64,000 bases of DNA from HyVt-443 sp964544655 (GCA_964544655.1 CAZJCM010000005.1:23810-87809); one strand, 5' to 3'; counted from the first letter of the stretch, positions 26,036-34,747 are shown. Made by a program: numbers and translations. Notes: generated by a model from the letters alone, not told the origin.

Positions 26036-26096
26036 TTCAGGTACCGGGCTCGCCGCACCAGGTCAACCCTGGCACCGGAAACCTGGCGCCTGGTAC
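26036..26096. repeat. Short palindromic spacer between rpsI and tRNA-Gln
   Basis: GGTACC-type ends (CAGGTACCGGGC and GCGCCTGGTACT) flank CACCAGG...CCTGG pairs, producing a GC-rich fold right after the rpsI stop. There is no U-tract, so it is not a standard terminator. It could act as an RNA processing or stability element. Confidence 0.45.
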
Positions 26097-26489
26097 TTAT
26101 CGTTTCGAGTACTGCGGACGCTTGCGCGCCTTGTGCAGACCCACCTTCTTGCGCTCCACGGCGCGGGCGTCGCGGGTCAGATACCCGGCCTTGCGCATAA
26201 CGCTGTGCAGGCTCTCATCATACTTCGCCAACGCGCGGGCGATACCATGGCGAATGGCGCCGGCCTGGCCGGTATTGCCGCCGCCCTTGACGGTGACGCG
26301 GATATCAACGCTCTCCAGCAGGTTGGCCGCCTCGGCGGGCTGACGCACCACCATGCGCGCGGTCTCACGTCCGAAGTACTGATCCAGGGGACGCTCATTG
26401 ACGGTGATCTTGCCACTGCCGGGGCTCAGGTAGACGCGCGCGGTGGAACTCTTGCGGCGTCCGGTTGCATAGGTCTGGGTCTGTGCCAT
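26097..26489 (-). CDS. rpsI: 30S ribosomal protein S9
   Basis: 130 residues, equal to E. coli S9. The family motif is ATGRRKSSTARVYLSPGSG at the N terminus and GKITVNERPLDQYFGR next. The C terminus KARKRPQYSKR is the tail that reaches the P-site tRNA. It forms the conserved rplM-rpsI operon, 29 bp after rplM. Confidence 0.98.
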   Translation of the reverse strand: MAQTQTYATGRRKSSTARVYLSPGSGKITVNERPLDQYFGRETARMVVRQPAEAANLLESVDIRVTVKGGGNTGQAGAIRHGIARALAKYDESLHSVMRKAGYLTRDARAVERKKVGLHKARKRPQYSKR

Positions 26490-26518
26490 ATCTCTCGTAT
26501 CCGGTGCTTGGGCTGGGA

Positions 26519-26947
26519 TCAGATGTCCAGCGGCTGGGGTTGCTGGGAGGCGTGCTTATGCTCCGGGCCGGCATAGACCTTGAGCTTCTTGAACATCGCG
26601 CGTCCCAGGGGATTCTTCGGCATCATACCCTTTACGGCGGCCTCGATCACCCGCTCCGGCGCCTTGTCCAGGAGCTTCTCCAGGCTGATGCTCTTCAGGT
26701 TGCCGATATAGCCGGTATGATGATGATACATCTTGTCTTTCATCTTGTTGCCGGTAACCCGTATCTTCTCGGCGTTGACCACCACGATGTAATCACCGGT
26801 ATCCACATGGGGGGTGTACTCGGGCTTATGCTTGCCGCGCAGGCGACGCGCGATCTCGCTGGCCAGGCGCCCCAGCGTCTTGTCGCTGGCATCGACCAGG
26901 TACCAGTCGCGTCGCACCTCGGCGGGTTTTGCACTAACAGTCGTCAT
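26519..26947 (-). CDS. rplM: 50S ribosomal protein L13
   Basis: 142 residues from the ATG at 26947, the same length as E. coli L13. Typical segments are WYLVDASDKTLGRLASEIAR, YTPHVDTGDYIVVVNAEK and MMPKNPLGRAMFKKLKVYAG. The longer ORF starting at 27292 reads through the promoter region and has no family similarity there. GGAG lies about 9 bases before the chosen start. Confidence 0.97.
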   Translation of the reverse strand: MTTVSAKPAEVRRDWYLVDASDKTLGRLASEIARRLRGKHKPEYTPHVDTGDYIVVVNAEKIRVTGNKMKDKMYHHHTGYIGNLKSISLEKLLDKAPERVIEAAVKGMMPKNPLGRAMFKKLKVYAGPEHKHASQQPQPLDI

Positions 26948-27501
26948 GTGACTCGCTCCAACGGCGTTCTCAAGTAAAAGTACTCGAAAAAAGAGCGCGA
27001 ATGTTACCGGACAACGAAGCGTATGACAAGCCCCAAAAGCAAAATTGTTAACCCAAAGCAGTAGTGCCCCCCTTTTGGTTGCAGGAGGGGCAGTGACAGG
27101 AGGGCCATTATATAGAGGGGCCATTATGTTGAGCAAACGGGAGGTCGATAGACTGGGGGTGATACAGGCGGTGGCTGGCCGTTCAGCCCAGCGCGGCGCC
27201 CGGACCAACGGCCCGACCAGAAGCACGGCTGCCGCACCTTGAGTAAAGAAAGCCCCGGTGGTCTCCCACCGGGGCCGGGTGTCGCTCGGCATGATCCCGT
27301 CCGTGGACCTTCCGTGTATGACCGAGTCATCCTTGACTGCCGTCTATGGCGACAGCGCTATACTGCACGATCAACAAGGGAATTTCAATCCTACGCCTGT
27401 TCGAAGAACCTGCCGAGGAGGGAGGCAGGCGCCACCCTACTCGACTCCTTGCTATTTGGCCCCTCGCCTTGCCCCGCCCCTATTCTGTTAAACTCCGCTC
27501 C
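26948..27501. other. Intergenic region rplM / yheS
   Basis: A 554-bp divergent region without a supportable gene; ORFs reading through it look like random translations. The rplM promoter should lie at its left end. At 27253-27274 there is a perfect nine-pair hairpin (listed separately) oriented as a minus-strand terminator. The remainder shows no recognisable structure. Confidence 0.6.
27241..27274 (-). terminator. Minus-strand terminator-like hairpin upstream of yheS
   Basis: CCCCGGTGG (27253-27261) pairs with CCACCGGGG (27266-27274). On the minus strand it is followed by CTTTCTTTAC, a weak U-rich tail; on the plus strand there is none. No minus-strand gene feeds into it, so either it ends an unannotated short transcript from 27280-27500 or it shields rplM from antisense transcription. 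Confidence 0.5.
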
Positions 27502-29400
27502 ATGCTCAGATTCGACCATCTCACCCTGCGCCGCGGCAATAAGCTCCTGTTCGCCGACGCCAGCCTCAACATCCACCCCGGTCAGCGGGTGGGCATCACC
27601 GGCGCCAACGGGACCGGCAAGTCCAGTCTGTTCGCCCTGATCCTGGACCGTCTCCACGCCGACGAAGGCGGCTTCGACCTGCCCAAGGACTGGGTCATCG
27701 CCCATCTGGCCCAGGAGACACCTTCAGATCCCCGCGCCGCCATCGAGTATGTACTGGACGGCGATTCTGAACTGCGCCGGATCGAGCAGGCGCTGACCGA
27801 AGCGGAAGCCGCCCATCAGGGTGAACGGGTGGCCGAACTGCACGCCCGGCTGGATGCCATCGACGGTTACAGCGCACGTGCCCGGGCGGCACGGCTGATC
27901 CATGGGCTGGGGTTCCGCGCCGGAGAGGAGACACAGCCGGTGGCCCATTTCTCCGGCGGCTGGCGCATGCGCCTCAACCTGGCCCGGGCCCTGATGTGCC
28001 GATCCGATCTGCTGCTGCTGGACGAGCCCACCAACCACCTGGACCTGGACGCGGTGATCTGGCTCGAAGGGTGGCTGCGCAGCTATCCGGGCACTCTGCT
28101 GCTGATCTCCCACGACCGGGACTTCCTGGATGCGGTATGCAACCACATCGCCCATATCGAACAGGAACGCCTGACCCTCTATTCAGGCAACTATTCCGCT
28201 TTCGAACGCATCCGTGCCGAGCGGCTGGCCAACCAGCAGTCCGCCTACGAACGGCAGCAGCGGGAGATCAGCCATATCCGCAGTTATGTGGAGCGCTTCC
28301 GCGCCAAGGCGACCAAGGCCCGCCAGGCCCAGAGCCGGCTGAAGGCCCTGGAACGGATGGAGCTGATCGCACCGGCCCATGTGGACTCACCTTTCCACTT
28401 CGCCTTCAAGCCGCCGGAAAAGAATCCCAACCCCCTGTTGCGCCTGGTCCAGGCCGCCACCGGCTACGGCGAGACTCCTATCCTCAGCGACATCACGCTC
28501 AGCCTGTCGCCAGGTGACCGCATCGGCCTGCTCGGCCCCAACGGCGCGGGCAAATCGACCCTGATCAAGCTGATCGCCGGCGAACTGGCACCCCTGGCCG
28601 GTAAGCGGGAGACGGCGCAGGAGTTGAACATTGGTTATTTCGCCCAGCATCAGCTGGATCAGCTGCGCATGGAGCAAACCCCGCTGCAGCACCTGAAACG
28701 GCTCGACCCGCGAGCCAGGGAACAGCAGTTGCGGGACTACATCGGCGGTTTCGGCTTTTCCGGCGCACGGGCAGACAGCCCGGTGGCCCCCTTCTCCGGC
28801 GGGGAGAAGGCGCGCCTGGTGCTGGCCCTGCTGGTCTATCAGCGCCCCAACCTGCTGTTGCTTGACGAGCCCACCAACCACCTGGATCTGGAGATGCGCT
28901 TCAGCCTGAGCCAGGCCTTGCAGGCGTTCGAGGGCGCCATGGTGATCGTCTCCCACGACCGCCATCTGCTGCGCACCACCACCGATCAACTGCTGCTGGT
29001 CGACGATGGCCGGCTGGACGAGTTCAAGGATGAGCTGGACGCCTATCCACGCTGGCTGGCGGAACGACAGCGCAAGCAGACCGCGGACAACGGTACCGAA
29101 ACCGCCGCAAACCCGGCCCATAGCGCGGAGGCGCGCAAATCCCGGAAACGGCAACAGGCCCAACGACGGCAGCAACTGCAACCCCTGCGCAACAGGGTGC
29201 GTAAGCTGGAGCAGACGATGGCGAAGTTGAGCGACCGCCAACAGGAATTGGAACAGGCCCTGGCGGACACAGGACTCTACACCGATGCACGCAAGGCCGA
29301 ACTGCGCCAATTGCTGGAGGAGAAGGCGCAGATCGACCGCAAACTGACCAGCGCTGAAGAGCAGTGGCTGGAGGCCAGCGAGACCCTGGAGCAGGCATGA
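27502..29400 (+). CDS. yheS: ABC-F family ATPase YheS
   Basis: 632 residues from the ATG at 27502, close to E. coli YheS (637). It has two ABC cassettes: Walker A GANGTGKSS and GPNGAGKST, signatures FSGGWRMRLNLA and FSGGEKARLVLA, and Walker B LLLLDEPTNHLDL twice. The linker between them is the ABC-F arm. The charged C terminus (from about 535) is coiled coil. ABC-F proteins act on ribosomes rather than as transporters; YheS helps relieve some stalls. The in-frame extension from 27346 lacks homology. It overlaps the next small gene (ATGA). Confidence 0.95.
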   Translation: MLRFDHLTLRRGNKLLFADASLNIHPGQRVGITGANGTGKSSLFALILDRLHADEGGFDLPKDWVIAHLAQETPSDPRAAIEYVLDGDSELRRIEQALTEAEAAHQGERVAELHARLDAIDGYSARARAARLIHGLGFRAGEETQPVAHFSGGWRMRLNLARALMCRSDLLLLDEPTNHLDLDAVIWLEGWLRSYPGTLLLISHDRDFLDAVCNHIAHIEQERLTLYSGNYSAFERIRAERLANQQSAYERQQREISHIRSYVERFRAKATKARQAQSRLKALERMELIAPAHVDSPFHFAFKPPEKNPNPLLRLVQAATGYGETPILSDITLSLSPGDRIGLLGPNGAGKSTLIKLIAGELAPLAGKRETAQELNIGYFAQHQLDQLRMEQTPLQHLKRLDPRAREQQLRDYIGGFGFSGARADSPVAPFSGGEKARLVLALLVYQRPNLLLLDEPTNHLDLEMRFSLSQALQAFEGAMVIVSHDRHLLRTTTDQLLLVDDGRLDEFKDELDAYPRWLAERQRKQTADNGTETAANPAHSAEARKSRKRQQAQRRQQLQPLRNRVRKLEQTMAKLSDRQQELEQALADTGLYTDARKAELRQLLEEKAQIDRKLTSAEEQWLEASETLEQA

Positions 29401-29612
29401 CCACGACCGTTGCAGCTGCAATCGGCCTCCTTGCGGTGTTGACGCTGCTGGCCATATATCGCCAGCATGTGGAAAAAAAGAGAAAGCGGGCCACCACGAA
29501 GCGGAACGGTATCTGCGCCACTTGCGGCAACCTGGGCAGCGCAGAGATCTGCCAAACCTGCAAAGGCTCGGGGGATCACTGGCAGCCCCGTGTGCCGTCC
29601 GACCCCTCTTAG
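29397..29612 (+). CDS. Small membrane-anchored zinc-ribbon protein
   Basis: 71 residues. An N-terminal hydrophobic helix (TTTVAAAIGLLAVLTLLAIY, residues 2-21) is followed by a basic segment (VEKKRKRATTKR), then two CxxC pairs (CATC and CQTC) that could bind zinc. Its ATG overlaps the yheS stop (ATGA), which favours the start at 29397 over 29364 and indicates coupling to yheS. No known family recognised. The GSGDHW after the second pair recalls DnaJ-type zinc repeats. Confidence 0.65.
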   Translation: MTTTVAAAIGLLAVLTLLAIYRQHVEKKRKRATTKRNGICATCGNLGSAEICQTCKGSGDHWQPRVPSDPS

Positions 29613-29763
29613 AACCATCCCTGGCTGCAGTCACCCTGTCAGGGAGCAACAGCCCCATTCCTGACCGAGACAGAGAACAGACACCATACCCTCATCCCCC
29701 CGGAGCTGATCCGGCCTCTCATGATGATTGTTTTTTACTATCGACCATTTCGTAACAATCAAT

Positions 29764-29792
29764 TAGATTAATGTTTAGAACGAGTCTAGTAT
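29764..29792 (+). promoter_or_regulatory. Possible promoter of the rubrerythrin operon
   Basis: TAGATT (29764-29769), a 17-base spacer, TAGTAT (29787-29792), 52 bp before the rubrerythrin start. The -35 is poor, which would fit activator dependence. The AT-rich stretch 29720-29770 could bind a peroxide-responsive regulator, but I see no certain OxyR or PerR site. Confidence 0.35.
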
Positions 29793-29843
29793 TCCTCTCA
29801 AGCCATCACGGCAACACGCAACAACACAACGAGAGGAAACGAC

Positions 29844-30317
29844 ATGAGCAACGAGAATTCAGTCACCATCAAAAATCTTGAAGCGGCCCTGGCCGGAGAG
29901 TCCATGGCCAACATCAAATACCTCTACTTCGCCAAGGTCTGCCGCGCCATGGGAGACGAAGAGACCGCCAAGGTATTCGAGGAGACGGCAAAACAGGAAG
30001 TGCAGCACGCCTTCGGCCACATGGATCTGCTGTTTCCCAAACAGGAACTCGATCCCGCCAAGTGCCTGCAGTTCGCCATCGAGGGAGAGACCCACGAATA
30101 CACCGAGATGTACCCGAGCTTCCGCCACATGGCCGAGCAAGAGGGACATGATTCAGCGGTGCGTGAATTCGATCAGCAGATCGACGAGTCGAAAGAGCAT
30201 GCAGAACAGTTCATCGCCACGCTGGAAAAAGCGGCCAAGCGTTTCGCCGCCCTGACCAAGGTGGAAGAACGCCACGCCAACCGTTATCGCGAGGCCCTGG
30301 CACAGGTCAAAGGCTGA
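29844..30317 (+). CDS. Rubrerythrin-type diiron protein without rubredoxin domain
   Basis: 157 residues, all ferritin-like four-helix bundle. Diiron ligands are visible as EXXY/EXXH patterns: AGESMANIKYLYFA, ETAKQEVQHAFGH, EGETHEYTEMYP and the late EERHANRY. The usual C-terminal rubredoxin domain is absent but is supplied by the separate rubredoxin gene 73 bp downstream. Known rubrerythrins reduce hydrogen peroxide, protecting cells of low-oxygen habitats. A ribosome-binding site (GAGAGGAAACGAC) precedes the ATG. Confidence 0.92.
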   Translation: MSNENSVTIKNLEAALAGESMANIKYLYFAKVCRAMGDEETAKVFEETAKQEVQHAFGHMDLLFPKQELDPAKCLQFAIEGETHEYTEMYPSFRHMAEQEGHDSAVREFDQQIDESKEHAEQFIATLEKAAKRFAALTKVEERHANRYREALAQVKG

Positions 30318-30390
30318 ATTTCACGCGACTTCGGATAACCGGCCAGCAGGGGCCGATCATCCAACAAATCAATCACTGGAGAGACAAACA

Positions 30391-30555
30391 ATGAATCAAT
30401 GGCAATGTATCGTATGCGGTTTCATCTACGACGAAGAGAAGGGCTTGCCTGAGGACGGCATCGCCCCGGGCACCAAGTGGGAGGAGATCCCGGAAGATTG
30501 GGAGTGCCCGGATTGCGGTGTGGCCAAGGCCGATTTCGAGATGGTTCAGATCTGA
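30391..30555 (+). CDS. Rubredoxin
   Basis: 54 residues, the standard rubredoxin size. The two iron knuckles are CIVCGFIYD near the N terminus and CPDCGVAKADF near the C terminus, with PEDGIAPGTKWEEIPEDW between. It carries electrons from the reductase encoded next to the rubrerythrin encoded before it. GGAGAGACAAACA precedes the ATG. The gene is short and easily missed. Confidence 0.96.
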   Translation: MNQWQCIVCGFIYDEEKGLPEDGIAPGTKWEEIPEDWECPDCGVAKADFEMVQI

Positions 30556-30581
30556 CAACCGTAGACGGGAGCAAACAACCC

Positions 30582-31724
30582 ATGGCATCGATCGTCATAC
30601 TCGGTACCGGCCTGGCCGGCTATACACTGGCACGGGAGATCCGCAAGCTGGATCAGGTGTCGAACCTGACCCTGATCACGGCGGACGATGGGGATGCCTA
30701 TCCTAAACCGATGCTCTCCACCGCCCTGGCGCAGCACAAATCTCCGGACCAGCTGATCAATGCCGATGCGGAAACCATGTCCCGGCAGTTGCAGGCGCGG
30801 ATCCTCACCCGCACCTTTGTCACTGCCGTGGATACGGCTAGACGCAAGGTCGTTTTCGAGGGAGGCAGTCTGACCTACGACAAACTGATCTTCGCCCTGG
30901 GCGCCCATCCAATCCGTCCCCCAATGGCGGGGGACGCGGCGGATGAGGTGCTTTCAGTCAACGATCTGGGGGATTACCGGGTACTGCGCCAGCGGCTGGA
31001 GCAGGCCCGGGATGTGGTCATCATCGGCCCGGGGCTGATCGGCTGTGAGTTCGCCAACGATCTGATCGGCAGCGGCCGCAAGGTCGCCCTGATCGGTCCC
31101 GACCCTCACCCGATCAGCACCCTGATACCGGAGGCCGCCGGCAAGGCGCTGCAGTCATCCATGGCGGCGGCCGGCGCGGAATGGCACCTGGGCGTGACCG
31201 CAACGAGCGTCTCCCATCATGGTGATGGCCAGCGAATCGAACTGTCGGACGGCACTGCGTTGGTGGCGGATCTGGTGCTCTCGGCCATCGGCCTGCGCCC
31301 AGCCACCGAACTGGCTGCCCAAAGCGGCCTCGATACCGCCCGCGGCATCGTCACCGACCGGTATCTGGAGTGCAGTGTTCCCGGGATCTATGCATTGGGC
31401 GATTGCGCTGAGATTGCCGGCCTCAATCTACCGTTCGTGCAGCCGATCATGCTCGGCGCCCGGGCACTGGCGAAGACCCTGAGCGGCACCCCCACCGAAG
31501 TCGACTATCCGGCGATGCCGGTGGTGATCAAGACCCCGCTGCATCCTATAGTGACCGCACCGCCCGCCCGCGGCGCCGCGGGAGACTGGCACATTCAAAC
31601 AGCGGATGACGGCATCAAGGCGCTGTTCGAATCACCCGAAGGGGCGTTGCTGGGATTCACCCTGACCGGGGCGGCAACAGCGGAGAAACAGGTCTTGAGC
31701 AAAAGAGTTCCTCCGCTGCTATAG
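30582..31724 (+). CDS. Rubredoxin-NAD(+) reductase (FAD-dependent)
   Basis: 380 residues from the ATG at 30582. The FAD motif is VILGTGLAGYTLAREIRKL, the NADH motif VVIIGPGLIGCEFANDL, and the C-terminal FAD segment GIYALGDCAEIAG. It reduces the neighbouring rubredoxin, completing an NADH-rubredoxin-rubrerythrin chain for peroxide removal. The reading frame extends upstream to 30477 inside rubredoxin, but the ATG at 30582 begins the Rossmann fold and has GGGAG upstream. Confidence 0.93.
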   Translation: MASIVILGTGLAGYTLAREIRKLDQVSNLTLITADDGDAYPKPMLSTALAQHKSPDQLINADAETMSRQLQARILTRTFVTAVDTARRKVVFEGGSLTYDKLIFALGAHPIRPPMAGDAADEVLSVNDLGDYRVLRQRLEQARDVVIIGPGLIGCEFANDLIGSGRKVALIGPDPHPISTLIPEAAGKALQSSMAAAGAEWHLGVTATSVSHHGDGQRIELSDGTALVADLVLSAIGLRPATELAAQSGLDTARGIVTDRYLECSVPGIYALGDCAEIAGLNLPFVQPIMLGARALAKTLSGTPTEVDYPAMPVVIKTPLHPIVTAPPARGAAGDWHIQTADDGIKALFESPEGALLGFTLTGAATAEKQVLSKRVPPLL

Positions 31725-31750
31725 CCGTCGAAGACGTCGCTTTCAGGGAT

Positions 31751-31790
31751 GGTCGACTGCAGGCGCTCCTGCCAGGGATGGCAACCCGGC
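31751..31790. repeat. Short repeat related to family 2 (partial copy)
   Basis: CAGGGATGG occurs twice around CTGCAGGCGCTCCTG, resembling the arrangement AAGGATGG...GTGCAG...AAGGATGG inside copy B near 34220-34260 (minus strand). It adjoins the GGDEF remnant. Confidence 0.35.
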
Positions 31791-31792
31791 GT

Positions 31793-31909
31793 TCTATATA
31801 CGCCAAGGATGCGGGTCGCAACCAAGTATATGTCTATGAGGACCTTGTCGCAGCCGGGAAGCTGAAAGACAACAGCCAGGAGCAAATAGGCAGCATCGAC
31901 CTGTTTTAG
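31793..31909 (+). pseudogene. Remnant of a GGDEF-domain protein C terminus
   Basis: In frame to the TAG at 31907 the DNA encodes SIYAKDAGRNQVYVY, then about 20 residues. The pattern (A)LY-AK--GRN-V is the conserved end of diguanylate cyclase domains. Nothing GGDEF-like precedes it: the upstream part of the domain is gone, replaced by a short repeat and the rubredoxin reductase end. It is therefore a relic left by deletion or insertion. Confidence 0.7.
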
Positions 31910-31922
31910 AACATGGTGGCGA

Positions 31923-32723
31923 TCACTCAAGGATCTCCACCGCCATTCCCCGCGTCAACTCCCCAACACCGTCATGGATCAGGTTCTGTCCAAAGTAGAC
32001 CTTGTTGCCCTGGCGCCGATAATCATTGAAGGTGCGCAGCGGTTCAACCCCCTTGTCTGCGGTTTCCGGATCGATGGTGGTGATAACACAACGGGAGCAG
32101 GGCTTCACCACGCGGAACTCGATCTCTCCGATGCGTATCCGGCGCCAGCCATCCTCGGCATACGGGGCGCAGCCGCGCACCACCAGATTCGGGCGAAAAC
32201 GCTGCATCGGCAGCGGCGTCTCCAGGCGGCGATTGAGATCGTCCAGGGAGGCCTCGGAAATGAGCAGCAGGGGAAAACCGTCGGAAAAGGCCACCTGGTC
32301 ACCAGCATGGCCGAACGCCGGATCCACCGGGCGCACCGTTGCCTCCGGCATATAGACCATCCGGCAGGGGTGGTCGAGAAAGCGGCTGAGCCACTGGTCT
32401 GCCTCATCTCCCGCCAGCCGGGCACGGCAGCGATCCTCCCATACCAGCACCTCGGTTTCTGTGCCATCCCCTGATTCCAGCGGCAGTTCCAGATCCGGCA
32501 TCCCCGGTGCGCACAAACGCAGCCCCCCCGGAATCAGCCGGGTACAGATCAGGGCCATGCGCGGGATCCTGCGCTGGGAAAGGAAATCACCGTTCTGATC
32601 GATCAACATCCAGTGCCGGTCATAACGCAACCCGCGCCGATCCAGCGGCACCCGATCCAGAGAGATCCCTCTCAGGGATTTGACGGGGTAGAAATGAAGA
32701 CCACTCAGGGAAATCTCACTCAT
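31923..32723 (-). CDS. MOSC-domain protein (YcbX/mARC-like)
   Basis: 266 residues from the ATG at 32723. The N-terminal MOSC beta-barrel domain starts GLHFYPVKSLRGISLDRV; the MOSC domain follows from about 120, with the conserved cysteine in VVKPCSRCVITTIDP, the expected molybdenum-cofactor ligand region. Related E. coli YcbX detoxifies N-hydroxylated bases with a reductase. The usual C-terminal 2Fe-2S ferredoxin domain of YcbX is missing. The ORF start at 32846 was rejected for lack of similarity. Confidence 0.88.
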   Translation of the reverse strand: MSEISLSGLHFYPVKSLRGISLDRVPLDRRGLRYDRHWMLIDQNGDFLSQRRIPRMALICTRLIPGGLRLCAPGMPDLELPLESGDGTETEVLVWEDRCRARLAGDEADQWLSRFLDHPCRMVYMPEATVRPVDPAFGHAGDQVAFSDGFPLLLISEASLDDLNRRLETPLPMQRFRPNLVVRGCAPYAEDGWRRIRIGEIEFRVVKPCSRCVITTIDPETADKGVEPLRTFNDYRRQGNKVYFGQNLIHDGVGELTRGMAVEILE

Positions 32724-32992
32724 CGGGCCGCACCATAGGAAATCCGAAACCCGGATTCTCGGCCATCCCCATGCCGCTGGCAAATTCAGCATCGATACGA
32801 GCGTGATCGGGTTCACAAAAAACACCCTAACCCACCCTTCACCCACGGCCCATCCTGCCGATTACAGAATGACCAATCAATCCCACATTTATGGGTTAAA
32901 ACCGGTAGAGTAGAATTATAATTACTGGTGATCCGGCTCAGGCATGCATGCCCGGGCTGAATCGACGATGAGACCCAATCCAACGAGGCAAC

Positions 32993-34105
32993 ATGGAAAT
33001 CGTCCCCTACTTGAAACTGATGGTGCAAAAAAACGGTTCCGACCTCTTCTTCAGCACCGGTGCCCCGCCCAATCTGAAAGCGGAAGGGCGCACCATGCCC
33101 ATTGGCGACACTCCAATGGCGCCAGGCATGGTGCGAAAACTGGCCTACTCGATCATGAGCGACGATCAAATCTCTGAATTCGAGCGCACCATGGAAGGGA
33201 ACCTGGCCATCTCCATCCAGGGCCTCGGCCGGTTCCGGGTCAATGTATTCCGCCAGCGGGGTGACGCCGCGATGGTGATCCGTTACATCAAGGGGGTGAT
33301 CCCGTCCATCGATGAGCTGCAGCTGCCGGAAACGCTCAAAGGGCTGATCATGGAATCCCGCGGCCTGATCCTGGTGGTGGGCTCCACCGGCTCAGGCAAG
33401 TCCACCACCCTCGCCTCGATGATCGATCACCGCAACCAGAACGCCACCGGCCATATCCTGACCATCGAGGATCCGGTGGAATTCCTGCATACCCACAAGA
33501 AGTCGGTGGTGGACCAGCGCGAGGTGGGACTGGACACCCTCTCCTACGAAGTGGCGCTGAAAAACGCCATGCGCGAAGCGCCAGACGTGATCCTGATCGG
33601 CGAGATCCGTGACCGTCAGACCATGCAACACGCCATCGCCTATGCCGAGACCGGCCATCTCTGCCTCTCCACCCTGCATGCGAACAATGCCAACCAGGCG
33701 CTCGACCGGATCATAAATTTCTTTCCGGACAGCGCCCATCACCAACTCTACATGGATCTGTCACTGAATCTGAAGGCGGTGATCTCCCAGCGCCTGGTCA
33801 AGAGCAAGGATGGCAAGCGAGTGCCGGCGGTGGAGATCATGCTCCTCTCCACCTTCGTCGCCGAGCTGATTCAGAAAGGGGACATCCACACGGTCAAGGA
33901 GGCGATGGAGCAGGGCAACGAGCGCGGCATGCAGACCTTCGACCAGGCCCTCTACAAGCTCTACAAGGCGGGCAAGATCACCCAGGAGGAGGCACTGCGC
34001 AACGCCGATTCACGCAATAACCTGGCGCTGCGAATCCGCCTGGACGAGAGCGGCAACGTCAGCACGCCCAAGGGGATGGAGATCCACCAAGAGGAGTTTT
34101 TCTGA
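32993..34105 (+). CDS. pilU: Type IV pilus retraction ATPase PilU
   Basis: A 370-residue hexameric ATPase of the PilT/PilU branch. Walker A is GSTGSGKSTTLASM, the Asp box is TIEDPVEFLH, Walker B AMREAPDVILIGEIRD, and the His box HLCLSTLHANNANQALDR. The N terminus SDLFFSTGAPPNLKAEG and the acidic C terminus fit PilU rather than PilT. It assists PilT in pulling back type IV pili at the inner membrane. No other pilus gene is in the window; pilT usually precedes pilU but is absent here. Confidence 0.93.
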   Translation: MEIVPYLKLMVQKNGSDLFFSTGAPPNLKAEGRTMPIGDTPMAPGMVRKLAYSIMSDDQISEFERTMEGNLAISIQGLGRFRVNVFRQRGDAAMVIRYIKGVIPSIDELQLPETLKGLIMESRGLILVVGSTGSGKSTTLASMIDHRNQNATGHILTIEDPVEFLHTHKKSVVDQREVGLDTLSYEVALKNAMREAPDVILIGEIRDRQTMQHAIAYAETGHLCLSTLHANNANQALDRIINFFPDSAHHQLYMDLSLNLKAVISQRLVKSKDGKRVPAVEIMLLSTFVAELIQKGDIHTVKEAMEQGNERGMQTFDQALYKLYKAGKITQEEALRNADSRNNLALRIRLDESGNVSTPKGMEIHQEEFF

Positions 34106-34200
34106 ACCTCCTCGAACCATGCCTGGCAGAACAACCAGTGGTTTTCCGGCCAGGAGAGAGATCGTGCCACGAAGGCGGTGGACCGGGGACGGCTCGCCGC

Positions 34201-34223
34201 GGACGCCGTGAACCCATCCTTGG
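34201..34223 (-). repeat. Palindromic intergenic repeat, family 2, copy B (core box)
   Basis: On the minus strand GGATGGGTTCACGGCGTCC matches the core box of copies A and C, with TCCAA before it. Surrounding DNA (34150-34280) has GCGGCGAGCC and CCGGGGA-type pairings and looks like a diverged full copy. It lies between pilU and the thioredoxin-like gene. Confidence 0.6.
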
Positions 34224-34317
34224 AGGCTGCACGGTGCCATCCTTGCCGGGGAGAACCCGGCAGGCCATCCCCGGCCCACAGCCATCCGCCATCAGCCAGA
34301 CACATTGACCGTCCACC

Positions 34318-34662
34318 ATGACCGAAGCCGGCTTCCCAAATATCCACAGCGCCGATGAATTCACCCAATGCCTGCATGACACCCCGGCGCTGGCGGCCTG
34401 GTTCAGCGGTCCCGATTGCCGGGTCTGCCACGATCTGGCGCCCAAGGTGGCAGCGCTGCTGGCGGACAAGTTCCCGCTGATCCAGCGTATTGCCATCCCC
34501 TGCGACGCCTTTCCCGCCGTGGCGGCCGGACAGCAGGTGTTCACCATCCCCACCCTGCTGCTCTTCTTCGACGGCCGCGAAACCCTGCGCCTGTCGAGAA
34601 ACCTCTCCCTGCGAGACCTATCCGATCGGTTGGAGCGGATCTACGGCCTGTTTTTCCCCTGA
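34318..34662 (+). CDS. Thioredoxin-fold protein with CxxC
   Basis: 114 residues with AAWFSGPDCRVCHDLAPKVAALL, a thioredoxin-like active site CRVC, and the cis-proline region FTIPTLLLFFDGRE. No signal peptide, so it is a cytosolic thiol-disulfide protein. The CRVC dipeptide differs from CGPC of thioredoxin, so the redox potential and partners may differ. It is monocistronic between pilU and glgP. Confidence 0.85.
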   Translation: MTEAGFPNIHSADEFTQCLHDTPALAAWFSGPDCRVCHDLAPKVAALLADKFPLIQRIAIPCDAFPAVAAGQQVFTIPTLLLFFDGRETLRLSRNLSLRDLSDRLERIYGLFFP

Positions 34663-34747
34663 CCGGCCGATATAATGGAAGCAAGGCCCATCTCACTGCA
34701 GGCAGGCCGGATGCAAGCCATTTGGACAATAACTCCTGAGCGCCTCT

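Noticed and set aside
25459..26058. 199-residue minus-strand ORF beginning with a serine/glycine-rich tRNA-like translation
   Set aside because: Its start region is the translation of tRNA-Gln and the rest runs through the terminator and the inverted repeat; no protein-like composition.
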